From: Oreohelix idahoensis
Taxonomy: Eukaryota; Mollusca; Gastropoda; Stylommatophora; Oreohelicidae
Length of the DNA: 64,000 nucleotides
Reading direction: 5' to 3'
Assembly (NCBI GenBank): GCA_024509875.1
Contig: JAMPIV010000580.1
Location: 124,001-188,000, forward strand
In this document: piece by piece, positions 28,301-32,499 of the stretch
How the letters are laid out: each line of letters opens with the position of its first letter
Numbering within the stretch: position 1 is the stretch's first letter
Notes under the pieces: model-generated
What the model was told of the DNA's origin: nothing
What the model saw: the letters and a program-made list of their open reading frames with translations, nothing else
Databases searched by the model: none
Program-made: the position numbers and the translations under genes

Positions 28301-29258
28301 GAGCATGTACCACTCGCCGGTGGGTTCTGCATCTACACCTATAGGGTTCCACCCACTCCTCAGCCCATTTAGTCTGGCCCCTCACCCAGGACCTGTCCGG
28401 CTTGGGTGACCCTGCCAGGAGTAAAACTCCCGCCGGCATAGCTCCCGGGATCATTGAGGCGCTCAAGCTCTCCAACCACGGCAAGGTAGGCTTACATGTG
28501 GAGAGCCTTATCATGTAAAACAAATTGTCACAGAAACCACTGTGCAAGAACATGTGAATTCTTGGTACAGGCTTCCTGCAAATGGACCAGCAGCAATGGT
28601 GGCTGCATGTTCCATAAGGAACTTAGTAGCCTTTTTGCTCCCTGTGGAGCACGCAGCTATCATTTCACCTGGCCCCCACGCAGGAAGCCTGCAGCAAAGC
28701 ATTAATTTTCTTTTGCAGCATTGGTTTCTGTAGCAGTTTGCTTAACAAGCTTGAGAGAGTAGTTGGCTGGTTCTTTCTTTGTCTCCTCAGAGACACCTTG
28801 GAACTACATAAGACATGTGGTGTTAGTATGCCAACCATATTGCTAACAGATGCCTTGGCAGTGTTTGTCCTTTATCCTTTACATCTCCAGTTCCTTTATC
28901 TGACCTCTTTTCCACTTATATTTTATGTGTCAGTTTCCTGCAATGATTTCCATATTGACTCATTCCATCACTTCTACATGTGATATAAGATATTTGGTCA
29001 TGTGATATGTGAATAAATGGTGGTGTAAAACTTGCAGGGCATTCCAAGATCTACTCTGAGGATGGGTCAGAGGTCATAGGTGAGACAACAAGTGGATGTC
29101 CCTCCCCATCTCTGAAGGTGAATATTTCAATGGGATATGTCAAAACAGCGTTTTCCAAAAATGGTACCAAGGTGAAGATTGAAGTCAGGCAAAAATTATT
29201 GGATGCTGAGGTTACCAAAATGCCATTTGTCCCATCAAATTATTACATTCCAAAGTGA
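1257..29258 (+). CDS. AMT: Aminomethyltransferase (glycine cleavage T-protein), 8 exons, 5'-partial
   Basis: This is the T-protein of the mitochondrial glycine cleavage system. It takes the aminomethyl group from H-protein lipoamide and passes the methylene to tetrahydrofolate, releasing ammonia. Exons are 1257-1390, 2895-2995, 4397-4545, 4741-4819, 8521-8666, 16891-17077, 22135-22251 and 29038-29258. Every intron starts GT and ends AG, and phases match throughout, giving 377 residues plus stop. Family signatures in order are [72 protein letters not shown] and [10 protein letters not shown]. The human protein is 403 residues, so only about 28 N-terminal residues (the mitochondrial leader exon) are absent, either upstream of the window or unrecognised in the first 1.25 kb. 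No frameshift or stop is seen, so the gene looks functional. Confidence 0.96.
1560..1690 (-). repeat. tRNA-derived SINE head fragment
   Basis: On the minus strand this reads like a tRNA gene: an A-box-like tggtgcttagctgac, then a B-box-like gggttcgattccc about 70 bp later. No CCA-ready acceptor stem pairs cleanly, and it sits in AMT intron repeats. I read it as a SINE promoter relic rather than a functional tRNA. Confidence 0.45.
1936..2190 (+). pseudogene. Pogo/Tigger-type transposase N-terminus relic
   Basis: From the ATG at 1936 the frame reads [20 protein letters not shown], then DILK, a stop, [18 protein letters not shown] and KLDSDDE. The pattern KRK..LT...KI.IL...GE....LAK.Y is the CENP-B/Psq-type helix-turn-helix of pogo-superfamily transposases. 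In-frame stops and the absence of any DDE domain downstream mark it as dead. It lies in the AMT intron between exons 2 and 3. Confidence 0.6.
2895..2995 (+). CDS. AMT: AMT exon 3
   Basis: The acceptor is tttcag at 2889-2894 and the donor gtttct follows 2995. It encodes [14 protein letters not shown] and [10 protein letters not shown], the FDVSHM motif of the folate-binding domain. It joins in phase to both neighbours. Confidence 0.94.
3235..3930 (+). pseudogene. LINE reverse-transcriptase relic (I/Jockey-like)
   Basis: Degraded RT C-terminal half on the + strand. [17 protein letters not shown] over 3250-3295 corresponds to the GVPQGGV..P..F block, followed by [11 protein letters not shown] and a FADLALW-like remnant of the [FY]ADD motif. 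Further on come a TFD-like segment and [11 protein letters not shown] (3694-3726), the typical post-RT motif. Many frameshifts and stops are present. It resembles LINE-A but is much older. It lies in the intron between AMT exons 3 and 4. Confidence 0.65.
4020..4075 (-). repeat. tRNA-like SINE fragment
   Basis: The minus strand has a B-box-like ggatcgaaacctgg preceded by an anticodon-arm-like stretch. It is too short and unpaired to be a tRNA gene. Weak call. Confidence 0.3.
4193..4300 (+). repeat. SINE-1 copy, internally deleted
   Basis: Starts with gattgacaaagtggcttgag (A box) and has a weak B box near 4250. The head matches better-preserved copies at 8806 and 16281, and the tail tattgtatctaac matches their cagtatctaa end. 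The body carrying cctacccagctgtaaat is missing. Confidence 0.5.
4397..4545 (+). CDS. AMT: AMT exon 4, carries the catalytic aspartate
   Basis: The exon starts after ttgcag and ends before gtattt. It encodes [18 protein letters not shown] followed by ILDDLIV. The second Asp of that pair (codon 4459-4461) aligns with Asp101 of mature human T-protein, the catalytic base (Asp129 of the precursor). YVVSNAGC follows. The exon ends in phase 0. Confidence 0.95.
4741..4819 (+). CDS. AMT: AMT exon 5
   Basis: A short exon between a tttccag acceptor and a gtaact donor. It encodes [20 protein letters not shown] and ALVAVQ. This matches the family segment LLALQGP, whose final GP is completed by the next exon. 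Confidence 0.92.
4905..5583. repeat. 36-bp minisatellite, about 19 copies
   Basis: Tandem copies of a roughly 36-bp unit containing ccccttgtagaataaagtt and aaatataaatttaagtg. Units differ by substitutions, and some are shortened (5200-5215). Because 36 is a multiple of 3 and one minus-strand frame lacks stops, it can be read as a 12-residue peptide repeat ([12 protein letters not shown]). Nothing else suggests translation. It lies in AMT intron 4-5 numbering (between exons 5 and 6). Confidence 0.95.
5651..5767 (+). repeat. Dispersed ~120-bp repeat R120, copy 1
   Basis: Shares gctggcaac...catgtaa at the start and gaccagctgcagtggtg plus tccatgttccata at the end with six other copies, near 28506, 39580, 57275, 58495, 61650 and 62338. 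There is no coding potential and no obvious tRNA head. Orientation varies between copies. Confidence 0.6.
5936..6085 (-). pseudogene. LINE-C 3'-end fragment
   Basis: Minus-strand piece matching the extreme 3' end of the longer LINE-C relic next door: agctccccaaggagcatagg, then catgtcttcttcatcccc. It encodes only the last ORF2 codons and the 3' UTR. It was probably a separate, 5'-truncated insertion. Confidence 0.6.
6134..6890 (-). pseudogene. LINE-C reverse-transcriptase C-terminal relic
   Basis: The minus strand reads [60 protein letters not shown], then [12 protein letters not shown]. This is the post-YADD end of a non-LTR (RTE/CR1-type) ORF2. It runs out through a GRPRSTWRRELE-like tail with a frameshift near 6384. 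The 3' end carries a (TTCA)n tract at 6137-6156 (TGAA on the element strand). Upstream RT and endonuclease are missing, so it is a 5'-truncated dead copy. Other LINE-C pieces occur at 59.3, 30.5, 39.4, 54.6 and 63.8 kb. Confidence 0.75.
6891..7394. other. No gene seen
   Basis: Unremarkable AT-rich intron sequence. No coding motif, repeat unit or RNA gene was recognised. Confidence 0.5.
7395..7600 (+). pseudogene. LINE ORF2 C-terminus relic
   Basis: Contains ctttggcatgttatgagatg (FLWHVMR, the [FW]xGHxxR motif of LINE C-termini) and later gaacagtttgacatcgtggc, matching ...gacagtttgacatcatggc at 22734. In the intact form these would encode FGHxMRR and [10 protein letters not shown]. The fragment is broken by frameshifts. 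Confidence 0.5.
7970..8430 (+). pseudogene. LINE-A 5'-region relic, sense strand
   Basis: Diverged copy of the LINE-A 5' leader, in the opposite orientation to the two long LINE-A copies. Shared blocks include gagaacccagcattgcacac, aagtggctctgtgcaggac, ttccttgggagagccc, ctctgcatagttggagagcc and tggcagaaaagccac. It aligns with the reverse complement of about 13490-13930. No ORF2 follows, so it is an isolated old fragment. Confidence 0.7.
8521..8666 (+). CDS. AMT: AMT exon 6
   Basis: The acceptor is gatttcag and the donor gtgagg. It encodes [20 protein letters not shown] and then [20 protein letters not shown]. The [13 protein letters not shown] block is nearly invariant in T-proteins. It is separated from exon 5 by a 3.7-kb repeat-filled intron. 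Confidence 0.95.
8806..9000 (+). repeat. SINE-1 copy
   Basis: tRNA-like head: A box tggcaaagtggttagagtg and B-box-like ggttcaaaacc. The body is tacccagctataaatgggta, then gagttaaggaaggg and the end ctgcaatatct. The same order occurs at 16281-16525. It is a Pol III-derived SINE just after AMT exon 6. Confidence 0.7.
9115..9382 (+). pseudogene. RNase H fold pseudogene, left part
   Basis: Reads [13 protein letters not shown], then [21 protein letters not shown] with a frameshift, then [20 protein letters not shown] and RADRLSSRA. The SDS and GNERAD motifs are the third and fourth acidic sites of type I RNase H. It is interrupted at 9383 by LINE-A copy 1 and resumes at 14348. A relative without the insertion lies at 32500-33140. 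The final 12 bases (9371-9382, gggaaagatact) are the target-site duplication. Confidence 0.75.
9418..10215 (-). pseudogene. LINE-A copy 1 RNase H and C-terminal zinc motif
   Basis: 265-codon open stretch. The type I RNase H catalytic set is present: YTDGSAT (D), [11 protein letters not shown] (E), [13 protein letters not shown] (D) and [16 protein letters not shown] (D), with [11 protein letters not shown] between. The C-terminus has [15 protein letters not shown] and a CxC-x7-H-x4-C motif ([17 protein letters not shown]). It removes the RNA strand during target-primed reverse transcription. In the intact element it is continuous with EN-RT; here a single-base shift near 10347 puts it in another frame. 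The ATG at 10213 is probably not a true start. Confidence 0.9.
10280..13273 (-). CDS. LINE-A copy 1 ORF2: endonuclease-reverse transcriptase
   Basis: 997 codons. The N-terminal APE-type endonuclease (about residues 65-290) has [23 protein letters not shown] and GGSDHRPIF. The RT (about 500-760) has [44 protein letters not shown] and YADDLVLW, with the YADD catalytic pair intact. The thumb region has [10 protein letters not shown] and [16 protein letters not shown]. The reading frame ends QQCPPN after a one-base gain near 10347 relative to copy 2 (ggtgtttgtc against ggtgttgtc). The downstream RNase H is therefore not fused. It acts in the nucleus in target-primed reverse transcription. Confidence 0.93.
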   Translation of the reverse strand: MESTPSNKSRSGARPVELHQAGAVPGSEPRQSPPSATGGPSRPFCGVNRRRRRTTDQNKTEKEKPRVPLVMMHWNAEGVNSKQAGYSKKTELENILYEKQVSVCCIQETHLKADQTFKIRGYQCFRSDRQDRRKGGVLTLVRNNIPAHERKTFMDGAEYQLLQIKVDKMEIELLNYYCPNNKPLSLSSIQVPATNFIAVGDFNSHSQSWGYNHLDHRGEEVETWQDDHSLILVNNATDTPTFYSRGWHTTSTPDLAFSTPDIAGSISREVGDQLGGSDHRPIFLTVQSATLSTGPAITRWNYKKANWGLFRHQVNTLLSTLKVQNRDINEVVKDFNRCILQAAKETIPKGCRRNYIPYWSSTLQERQEAMDKARKDAESQPSLETHNKWKKAVAEFQRTKLEEKRKSWRTKTASLNLEKDGRKLWRLVKSLNEEHSSPRQTITLDEGGKLFRGKQAADLFARRYSSESNLPINIDHQREIRKEILATMGQTDTPAPMREPITLGELQKAISKLKFQKSPGPDKISNEMLVNLSSAAKTKLLEIFNHSWLKGTVPQVWREAITIPILKKGKCKTEAASYRPISLTSCVGKTMERIVNHRLKWYLESEQILVPEQAGFRECYSIEDQVTYLSQAIEDAFQEKKKVLTIWVDFKQAFDKVWKDGLIAKLRRSGIQGNMMKWIQSYLHNRRTRVTLDGLQSRKVLLHQGVPQGGVISPTLFLVYINDLVKDLPAGVKAALYADDLVLWCADENVTTANYRMQRAADMLVSWAEKWLITINTDKTSTTLFSLAPKDKSANIHLGTTVIKEESYPTYLGVTFDQRLTWNKHIENAEGKARRRLGILRKLAGTNWGANERNLKKIYNGVIRPHLEFSSAAWSSAANSHLQSLDKVQNQALRLITGAMKTTPITEMQKVAGLQTLSHRRDTKTMIQMEKYNSMPMHPMKARLDDLALGRLKRSSFVHRGKRLIRQHQEDLSMKTNTTEAHPIPCTMGAGQQCPPN
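13274..14347 (-). other. LINE-A copy 1 5' leader
   Basis: 1.07 kb upstream of ORF2 within the element, also present in copy 2. It is GC-richer than its surroundings and has overlapping short open frames (for example 13342-13677 and 13955-14326), but none shows CCHC knuckles or RRM-like features of an ORF1. It probably contains the internal promoter. A T-rich run on the + strand precedes ORF2 (13276-13285 is poly-A on +). Confidence 0.7.
14348..14640 (+). pseudogene. RNase H fold pseudogene, right part
   Basis: Continues the sequence broken at 9382, starting with the second TSD copy (14348-14359). It reads [20 protein letters not shown], then [23 protein letters not shown] and [16 protein letters not shown]. 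The same block at 32910-33130 is uninterrupted. This is the C-terminal extension after RNase H in this retroelement family. A stop after HTL breaks it. Confidence 0.75.
14978..16259 (+). pseudogene. LINE-B truncated copy with 13-bp TSD
   Basis: 5'-truncated LINE-B beginning at aagggtgacaatcg (equivalent to 20341 in the full copy) and ending in (TAAG)n. It is flanked by agtatctataaat at 14965-14977 and 16260-16272. It encodes RT pieces ([44 protein letters not shown]) and the RT C-terminus. Frames are broken by an 8-bp deletion near 15186, a duplicated stretch near 15348, a loss near 15700 and a stop at 16057. Retrotransposition with 5' truncation is clear; coding ability is lost. Confidence 0.92.
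16281..16525 (+). repeat. SINE-1 copy, longest example
   Basis: A box ttgacagagtggttagattg, B-box-like gggtttgattcac, then agcctacccagttgtaaata, gagttaaggaagg, gggaactggtaaccccac and cccactatggcagtatctaa. It lies directly after the LINE-B TSD. It matches the copies at 8806 and 4193 and is a tRNA-derived SINE. The LINE partner is not evident from the tail. Confidence 0.72.
16530..16890. other. No gene seen upstream of AMT exon 7
   Basis: AT-rich intron DNA leading to the exon 7 acceptor. No repeat or motif was recognised. Confidence 0.5.
16891..17077 (+). CDS. AMT: AMT exon 7
   Basis: The acceptor is tactgcag and the donor gtgagc. It encodes [19 protein letters not shown], then [20 protein letters not shown] and [14 protein letters not shown]. 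The [10 protein letters not shown] motif belongs to the T-protein/folate-binding fold. The preceding intron (8.2 kb) contains LINE-A copy 1 and a truncated LINE-B. Confidence 0.95.
17244..17755 (+). pseudogene. LINE-B short 3' copy with 12-bp TSD
   Basis: About 0.51 kb of the LINE-B 3' end, starting at ttcaggccataaatcgagga and ending gactaagtaa. It is flanked by gatgtcagtagc at 17232-17243 and 17756-17767. It contains RT C-terminal codons ([40 protein letters not shown]). It is more diverged from the full copy than other LINE-B fragments, so probably older. Confidence 0.9.
17768..18510. other. Intron sequence, no gene seen
   Basis: AT-rich, with a short (ct)n run near 18245. No coding or repeat family was recognised apart from the adjoining TSD. 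Confidence 0.5.
18524..21690 (+). mobile_element. LINE-B full-length RTE-like retrotransposon
   Basis: About 3.17 kb, flanked by a perfect 13-bp TSD agcatgacaaggc (18511-18523 and 21691-21703; edge bases ambiguous with the tail). It has a 54-bp 5' leader, one uninterrupted 1033-codon ORF and a (TAAG)n 3' tail. It sits in AMT intron between exons 7 and 8, in the gene's sense orientation. The intact ORF and perfect TSD indicate a young insertion, plausibly still able to move. Truncated relatives are at 15.0, 17.2, 35.6, 37.4 and 41.7 kb. Confidence 0.95.
18578..21679 (+). CDS. LINE-B endonuclease-reverse transcriptase
   Basis: 1033 residues. The APE endonuclease occupies about 48-290: [19 protein letters not shown] (catalytic E), [28 protein letters not shown] and GSDHYLL. 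A basic linker contains [15 protein letters not shown]. The RT spans about 530-800: [57 protein letters not shown] and [13 protein letters not shown], with the DD pair intact. The tail has [22 protein letters not shown] and [11 protein letters not shown]. No RNase H and no ORF1, as in RTE-type elements. Proteins of this type are often annotated craniofacial development protein 2-like. The ATG at 18578 is the first in frame. Confidence 0.95.
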   Translation: MEAVRRQPLHHAKAQQANHLFVLNYDYEQYKRENRTDSKGDELERTTTYGTWNTRSINGKEEELVEEMRKAKLEILAITETKKKGQGVMDLDGNTLLYSGVPISERAKGGVGCIVAQNQKDSIKGCNFVSERIMVVKLKEGETIVNLVIVYGPNEDERAEVKEEFFELLQRTVDDCLDEVIMLGDFNARVGNDHARWGGVIGRYGEDTLNDNGKRLLRFCSEQNLIITNTKFPHKRIHAYTRCEPTKNEKSVIDYAIVRRSSFRYVRDARVYRGPEIGSDHYLLTIKRTTERVAQPRNCPTSRKKPSKRAGEMSIWTYKLREPEIKTRYQGLIATAVSNTEERPDDLETLWNKFKDIIKTAAAEACGEVRLGNQRKRTPWWTEEVKEKIREKKMAWKQYLGAKYTTGQMEKHREYVTLRTEAKNKVLAAKQKSWEEFGEKLEKDAQENQKLFYKTLKNRRKEKQCPLKFIKDKQGKLLTAPKEVMERWKEYFSELLDGEHGEASEMITTSTEEKTNDGEDDIKMEELRAALEKIKMGKAAGHDGITPEMVKYMGASGNLLLLKVLQAAWCNKTIPKDWEIAIITPIFKKGDNRQCGNHRGISLLSVPGKIYSRILEQRLRRLAEPQLDEVQCGFRANRSTQDLIFTLRQLSEKALEYKSEIHLCFIDLEKAFDRVPWSKLWDCLARKNIPAPLIHTIQSFYKSCRNYVRTANHKSEEFRTTTGVSQGDILSPYLFIILMDDVIKACKERTRKYSVGYWKMRQAYISELAFADDVALIAKSEAHLQSNLQVWKEELEKRGMVISSSKTKSMVISREERKHQIKLGEQVLEQVDHFKYLGAIIDRKGGIKEELATRKAAAGRLFQAINRGFLSKKEVGKKMKMAVYRSTYVPVLTYGCESWAMTTTHKSQIQTSEMRYLKKVVEVTRRDMVRNQTIRQGLKSHPLQTQIEQSQLRWFGHVCRMGEDRLPRQAWETKSQGSRPPGRPRVRWEDNIRQSLKDRVLEWNQARKKTADRMVWRSLFQTSTPHGRRGTTK
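21710..22060. repeat. Degenerate tandem repeat, T-rich
   Basis: Irregular repeats around cttcaaatcacatta / ccttcagatcaatta / ttccttcatattaaattg, spaced roughly 25-45 bp. It is too degenerate for an exact unit. It lies between LINE-B and AMT exon 8. Confidence 0.55.
22135..22251 (+). CDS. AMT: AMT exon 8
   Basis: The exon starts after gttcacag and ends before gtatgt. It encodes [20 protein letters not shown] and [14 protein letters not shown], matching the KRRRAAMDFPGA and RRVGLMCEGAPMR region of vertebrate AMT. The full-length LINE-B lies in the preceding intron in the same orientation as the gene. Confidence 0.94.
22290..22990 (+). pseudogene. LINE ORF2 relics, rearranged
   Basis: Contains [20 protein letters not shown] (post-RT), then [11 protein letters not shown]... 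in broken frame (GHAMRRxK C-terminal motif) and [11 protein letters not shown]. This is followed by an RT core piece, [20 protein letters not shown] and [19 protein letters not shown], then VIDWVM. The order C-terminus before RT core means two LINE fragments are joined. Neither retains a catalytic DD. Confidence 0.6.
23030..23105 (-). repeat. tRNA-derived SINE head
   Basis: The minus strand reads gtggctaagaggtaaggcat (A box) and caggtttgatttcc (B box) at about the right spacing for a tRNA-like promoter. It is embedded in LINE relics and more SINE-like than a real tRNA. Confidence 0.5.
23106..23662. other. No gene seen
   Basis: Intron DNA between LINE relics and LINE-A copy 2. A single open frame runs through part of it (to 23393), but no domain or codon pattern was recognised. 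Confidence 0.4.
23663..27436 (-). pseudogene. LINE-A copy 2 ORF2 (EN-RT-RNase H), frameshifted
   Basis: Same protein as the 10280-13273 ORF but in pieces. EN start is 27011-27436, rest of EN 26457-26939, linker and RT start 25724-26581, RT core 25264-25773, the YADD region altered near 25200 (LVLWCADE remains), and RNase H 23798-24163. The segment 24251-24502 is useful: it reads [20 protein letters not shown] and continues towards RNase H without a stop. This shows that RT and RNase H were one polyprotein in the ancestor. At least ten indels prevent expression. Confidence 0.9.
23663..28505 (-). mobile_element. LINE-A copy 2, 3'-truncated
   Basis: Minus-strand copy in AMT intron 7. It matches copy 1 from its 5' end (28505, equivalent to 14347) to 23663 (equivalent to 9512). 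The last 129 bp, including the (GAA)n tail, are missing, and no TSD was found. A 5'-complete, 3'-deleted LINE is the reverse of normal truncation, so deletion, recombination or an assembly join is likely. Differences from copy 1 are largely small indels, concentrated at 23.9-25.8 kb and near 27.0 kb. Confidence 0.92.
28506..28706 (+). repeat. Dispersed R120 repeat, copy 2, with inverted neighbour
   Basis: 28506-28622 matches the R120 consensus: cttatcatgtaaaacaaatt, gcttcctgcaaatggacc, ggtggctgcatgttccataa. The following 28640-28700 reads like the opposite strand of the same repeat (ctgtggagcacgcagctatc, aggaagcctgcagcaaag). The two form an imperfect inverted pair. It abuts the 5' end of LINE-A copy 2. 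Confidence 0.6.
29038..29258 (+). CDS. AMT: AMT terminal exon with stop
   Basis: The acceptor is cttgcag. It encodes [35 protein letters not shown] and [13 protein letters not shown], ending in TGA at 29256-29258. This is the full C-terminus of the family, so the gene is complete at its 3' end. Confidence 0.96.
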
Positions 29259-29388
29259 AGTATATCTCTGTTTTAGTGATAAGACCTTCAACCCTGTGGA
29301 ATATATTTGACCATTGCCAGATTTATTTAAAAGTCAAGGCTGAAAGATGTATGATGGTTTCAGCTAGTGTACTTAAATTTTGTTCAAA

Positions 29389-29394
29389 AATAAA
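29389..29394 (+). terminator. AMT polyadenylation signal candidate
   Basis: A canonical AATAAA lies about 130 bp after the AMT stop codon, in otherwise unique AT-rich sequence. It is the first canonical signal downstream, so a short 3' UTR is likely. This is an inference from motif and position. Confidence 0.6.
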
Positions 29395-29689
29395 GAATTT
29401 CTTGCATGTTTTATTTTACATAACACTTTATCCAAAATATGTGGACTGATACTGATCTCATCCACGCAACATTTAATTATTGCAACATTAATTAGGCCCC
29501 ACTTTGGAACTTTGTATTTTTGACTTACTTTTAAGCTCAGAAGACAGAACGGTGTCTTTTTTGTCCAATATACATTTAGTCATTTAAAGCTCTATTCAGT
29601 GCTTGTTTTAATATAATATTTTGAAACCATAATTGTATTTTGCTTTTGATGAATTAAAATAGAATTAATGAAGGAGATAAAAATTGACA
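29395..29689. other. AMT downstream sequence, no gene seen
   Basis: AT-rich sequence after the AMT polyadenylation signal, with no recognised feature. Confidence 0.5.
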
Positions 29690-29860
29690 ACTAAAATATT
29701 TTGGCCATGTAAAAAGACATAATACTTTACTGAAGATCATCATGGAAGGAAGAGTTGAAGGTAAACATGCAAGAGGAAATCAGTGCTGTAAGTGGGAAGA
29801 TGTAATCAAGAAGTGGATATGAAAGAGTCTATCAGAGTGCATGAATAATGCTCGTCCCTT
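29690..29860 (+). pseudogene. LINE ORF2 C-terminus fragment
   Basis: Reads YFGHVKRHNTLLKIIMEGRV, EGKHARGNQCCKWEDVIKKW and SLSECMNNA. This is the typical C-terminal FGHxxR...GK..RGR...W.D..KKW motif of non-LTR ORF2 proteins. Only about 55 codons remain. Confidence 0.65.
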
Positions 29861-30039
29861 CTCCTCATCTGTCTTTAGGCTTATTCCTGTCGAGCTTTAA
29901 ATGTTGGGGATAGGTTGGCTTGTATTTTTCATATTCATTCTTATGTGTAAGGATCAGAATTTATGACGAGTTTTTTTCCTTGCCCGCCTATGTCATGAAT
30001 GCCTCCCATACTGTATCCTTGGCCTCCTTTGCCAGGTTT

Positions 30040-30470
30040 TAAAATCTATTGATGGCTTGCTTTTTTACTTTGTCTTTCTTTTTAATCAGTACATCATTCC
30101 TGATGTATCTCTTTTTCACTTTTCGCCATTCCTTGGTTGCCCGTTGCTTTTCTACCCTTGCTCTCTCCACCGTCTCATTCCACGAAGGTGGTTGGATGAA
30201 AGATGTTCTAGCAGTCCGTTTTCTGGCATTTTGACGCAGTGTATGTATGGTGTTATGATCTTGAAGACCTATAGGATATGTGAAGGCCTGTTTTGGTTTC
30301 TTGTGTCTTATGATCCTCCCTTTTTTTGCAGTGAGGATAACGCAGGGTAGCTGATCACTGTCCTGTACCCCTAAAACATCCCAACGTGCCAAGGTGGCAG
30401 AGAGATAAAAGCCAGATCTATGACACCATCTGTGTCCCCTCGTAATGTTATCATGTTTCCTCACCTGTTT
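30040..30470 (-). pseudogene. Possible LINE endonuclease-RT linker relic
   Basis: 141 open codons on the minus strand with SDQLPCVI (like the SDH..L end of APE endonucleases), RTSFIQPPSWNETVERARVE and RATKEWRKVKKRYIR, a basic linker seen between EN and RT of LINEs. No catalytic motif is complete. Tentative. Confidence 0.4.
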
Positions 30471-30479
30471 TTTGTCTGA

Positions 30480-30900
30480 TTCTTTCCGCCAATTCCATAC
30501 GACAGATGTGATGTAACCGTTTTAAAACTACTCTTCTGTCCAAACACTCATTTATGGAAGTATGTAACTTTTGGTTATTCTCCATGTTTGAAAGCCATAC
30601 TTGACATAAGAGTTGAAGACTCTTATATTGTGAGTGTTGGACTTTTGATTTATTTTGTGTTCTGTACATTTTCCAGTGCAGTGATTTTCCTCTTGCCTAA
30701 TGTATTTTTGTGTTACATATCTCTGTCCATCCCTCCAGCTTTGTCTGAGTTGCTGCCAAGAAATATGTAAGGGTTACAAGATGTGGATCTTATAGGGATA
30801 TTTCTCCAAGTGCATTTATTCTTATAATTTTTCTCTTTTCTCTGTGTTATTTTCAGGCTTTGATCTCGTTTCAAGTGTTCTTCTCATTGTCGTGCATGAG
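30480..30900 (-). pseudogene. LINE-C relic
   Basis: Minus strand with NTHNIRVFNS / WRITKSY-like and INECLDRRVVLKRLHHI in shifting frames. These align with [20 protein letters not shown] and INWCLRRI of the 6.1-kb LINE-C piece. Heavily decayed. Confidence 0.5.
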
Positions 30901-31122
30901 GTTCAGGTTATCGGCTAAATGAAACGGTTTTACTGAGTTCACTGAATTCCATTTCTTTTGGTTTTTGTTGTCATAATCCAATCTGTAGGCAGTAAGAAGA
31001 AATTGTGACAAGAGGCATCCCTGCTGCTCTCCATTTCTTTTCCCAAAGGGTTCTATGAATTGTCCTTAATGAGAGAAATTCTACATTTTGTGTCCTGACA
31101 TGTTTTTTGTCCAGGCATTATT

Positions 31123-31330
31123 CTTCTTCTTCTTCCGTCCTTAGCCACCGACCGTCAAAGCAGTCAGTGGCCATTACGCCTAGTGGCGTCTTAGGGCAAC
31201 AGCAGATAGGTTTTCTTTGCCATTGTTTCCCATCACGCCTATTGGCGTCTTTAGGGCAACGGCAAATCAATCCATTTGCTGTTGTTTCCGTAATCAAAGT
31301 AACTGGCAAACGGGTGATCAGCCCGTTGGT
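31123..31330 (-). mobile_element. (GAA)n-tailed short retroposon with 11-bp TSD
   Basis: 208-bp insertion flanked by caggcattatt (31112-31122 and 31331-31341). On the minus strand it ends gacggaagaagaagaagaa, so it was inserted as RNA with a (GAA)n tail like LINE-A. It contains an internal duplication of about 60 bp (cgcctagtggcgtctt and cgcctattggcgtctt). No tRNA head or ORF is evident. Confidence 0.75.
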
Positions 31331-31341
31331 CAGGCATTATT

Positions 31342-32230
31342 ACAGCACACAAAAATCGCTGACAATTAAAAAAAATAAACATGTGGAGACAAATATATGA
31401 AATTCTGTGTTTAATGGTGACTACTTACACAAACATTAGAGGACGTGTCATGTGAGAGTTGCTGGGGTTATGGGAGATGATTACTGCATAACTGCAGGAC
31501 AAGCATGTTTCAAGGGAAATGTAAAGTTCTTCTGACTGGGAAGTTTAACACTGAGCTGATAGAAAAGGTGGCATAAGTCTGAGCTTTCATAACTTGTTTA
31601 TTACATAAGTTGATGAGCATCTGTATGTTCTTTAACACTTATGCAGAACAACAAGTATGCAGAAGTATTACTTTCTATTCCACCACAAAATATTTGCACA
31701 AAATAGTCCAATGTATTACCTTTTTATTTACTGACTAGCATTTGAAATGAGTAAAAAATTTTTAAAAACACTTTATTGAAAACAAGTGCTAAACTTTTCA
31801 GTCTTTAAAACAAATCGATAAATGTGCAATGTTTTTATGTAAAGTCAAGAAACATGGATTATTTTCTTCTTCATTTTTTATTAGTTTGTTTATATTTTTG
31901 TATATTATTATTACCCATTGAAAGCCTGTTTGGCAGAAACATTGATTCTCTGCAAGTTTTGTCTCTTAGTTTAATATTGCCCGTACAGTTTTGTTTAATA
32001 TTTAACAATTTTTGTAAAGTTTTATCACATTTTACCTTCTTTTCTGTAATTTTATCATAATTCGTATTATGAATTGACATGATCTTGAAAATAGAATATG
32101 TTACTATATGCAACAATTTTTCGCATACTTTTCGCCTTATGTATCTTATTAACAGGTTATTAATGCATGCATTCCAGTGTATAAAACTGATAAATGTTGA
32201 TTGTTATGCCTTGGTCACTACTTTTTTATG
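31342..32230. other. No gene seen
   Basis: AT-rich intergenic DNA. Open frames here are short and without recognisable domains. Confidence 0.5.
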
Positions 32231-32234
32231 TATA

Positions 32235-32400
32235 ACAAGTTCGTGCCAGGCCTTCTTGTCTTGTACCATCTGTTCAAGGTCTTCTTTATTTCTGTTACGT
32301 CAGTCTCCAATACCGTTCTGTATTGGATGTTGTCTCCCTCTATTTGACTTACGCTGGGGGCCACAGAAGCCCCATGTAGTACAACCTGTTAGTCACCTGT
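32235..32400 (-). pseudogene. LINE-C 3'-end fragment
   Basis: The + strand shows gtgccaggccttcttgtctt, tgttcaaggtcttc and cagtctccaa, the antisense of the LINE-C C-terminal codons. It aligns with 63850-63930 and 6195-6265. Confidence 0.5.
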
Positions 32401-32499
32401 TATGACATGCCTAAGGGTGCAGTAGTTCTATTGTTTCTGTCTATTCTTCCCCCCCAGGAACTACTGTTGTCTGGCTACTGTTAATCTTTCAAGGATAAT

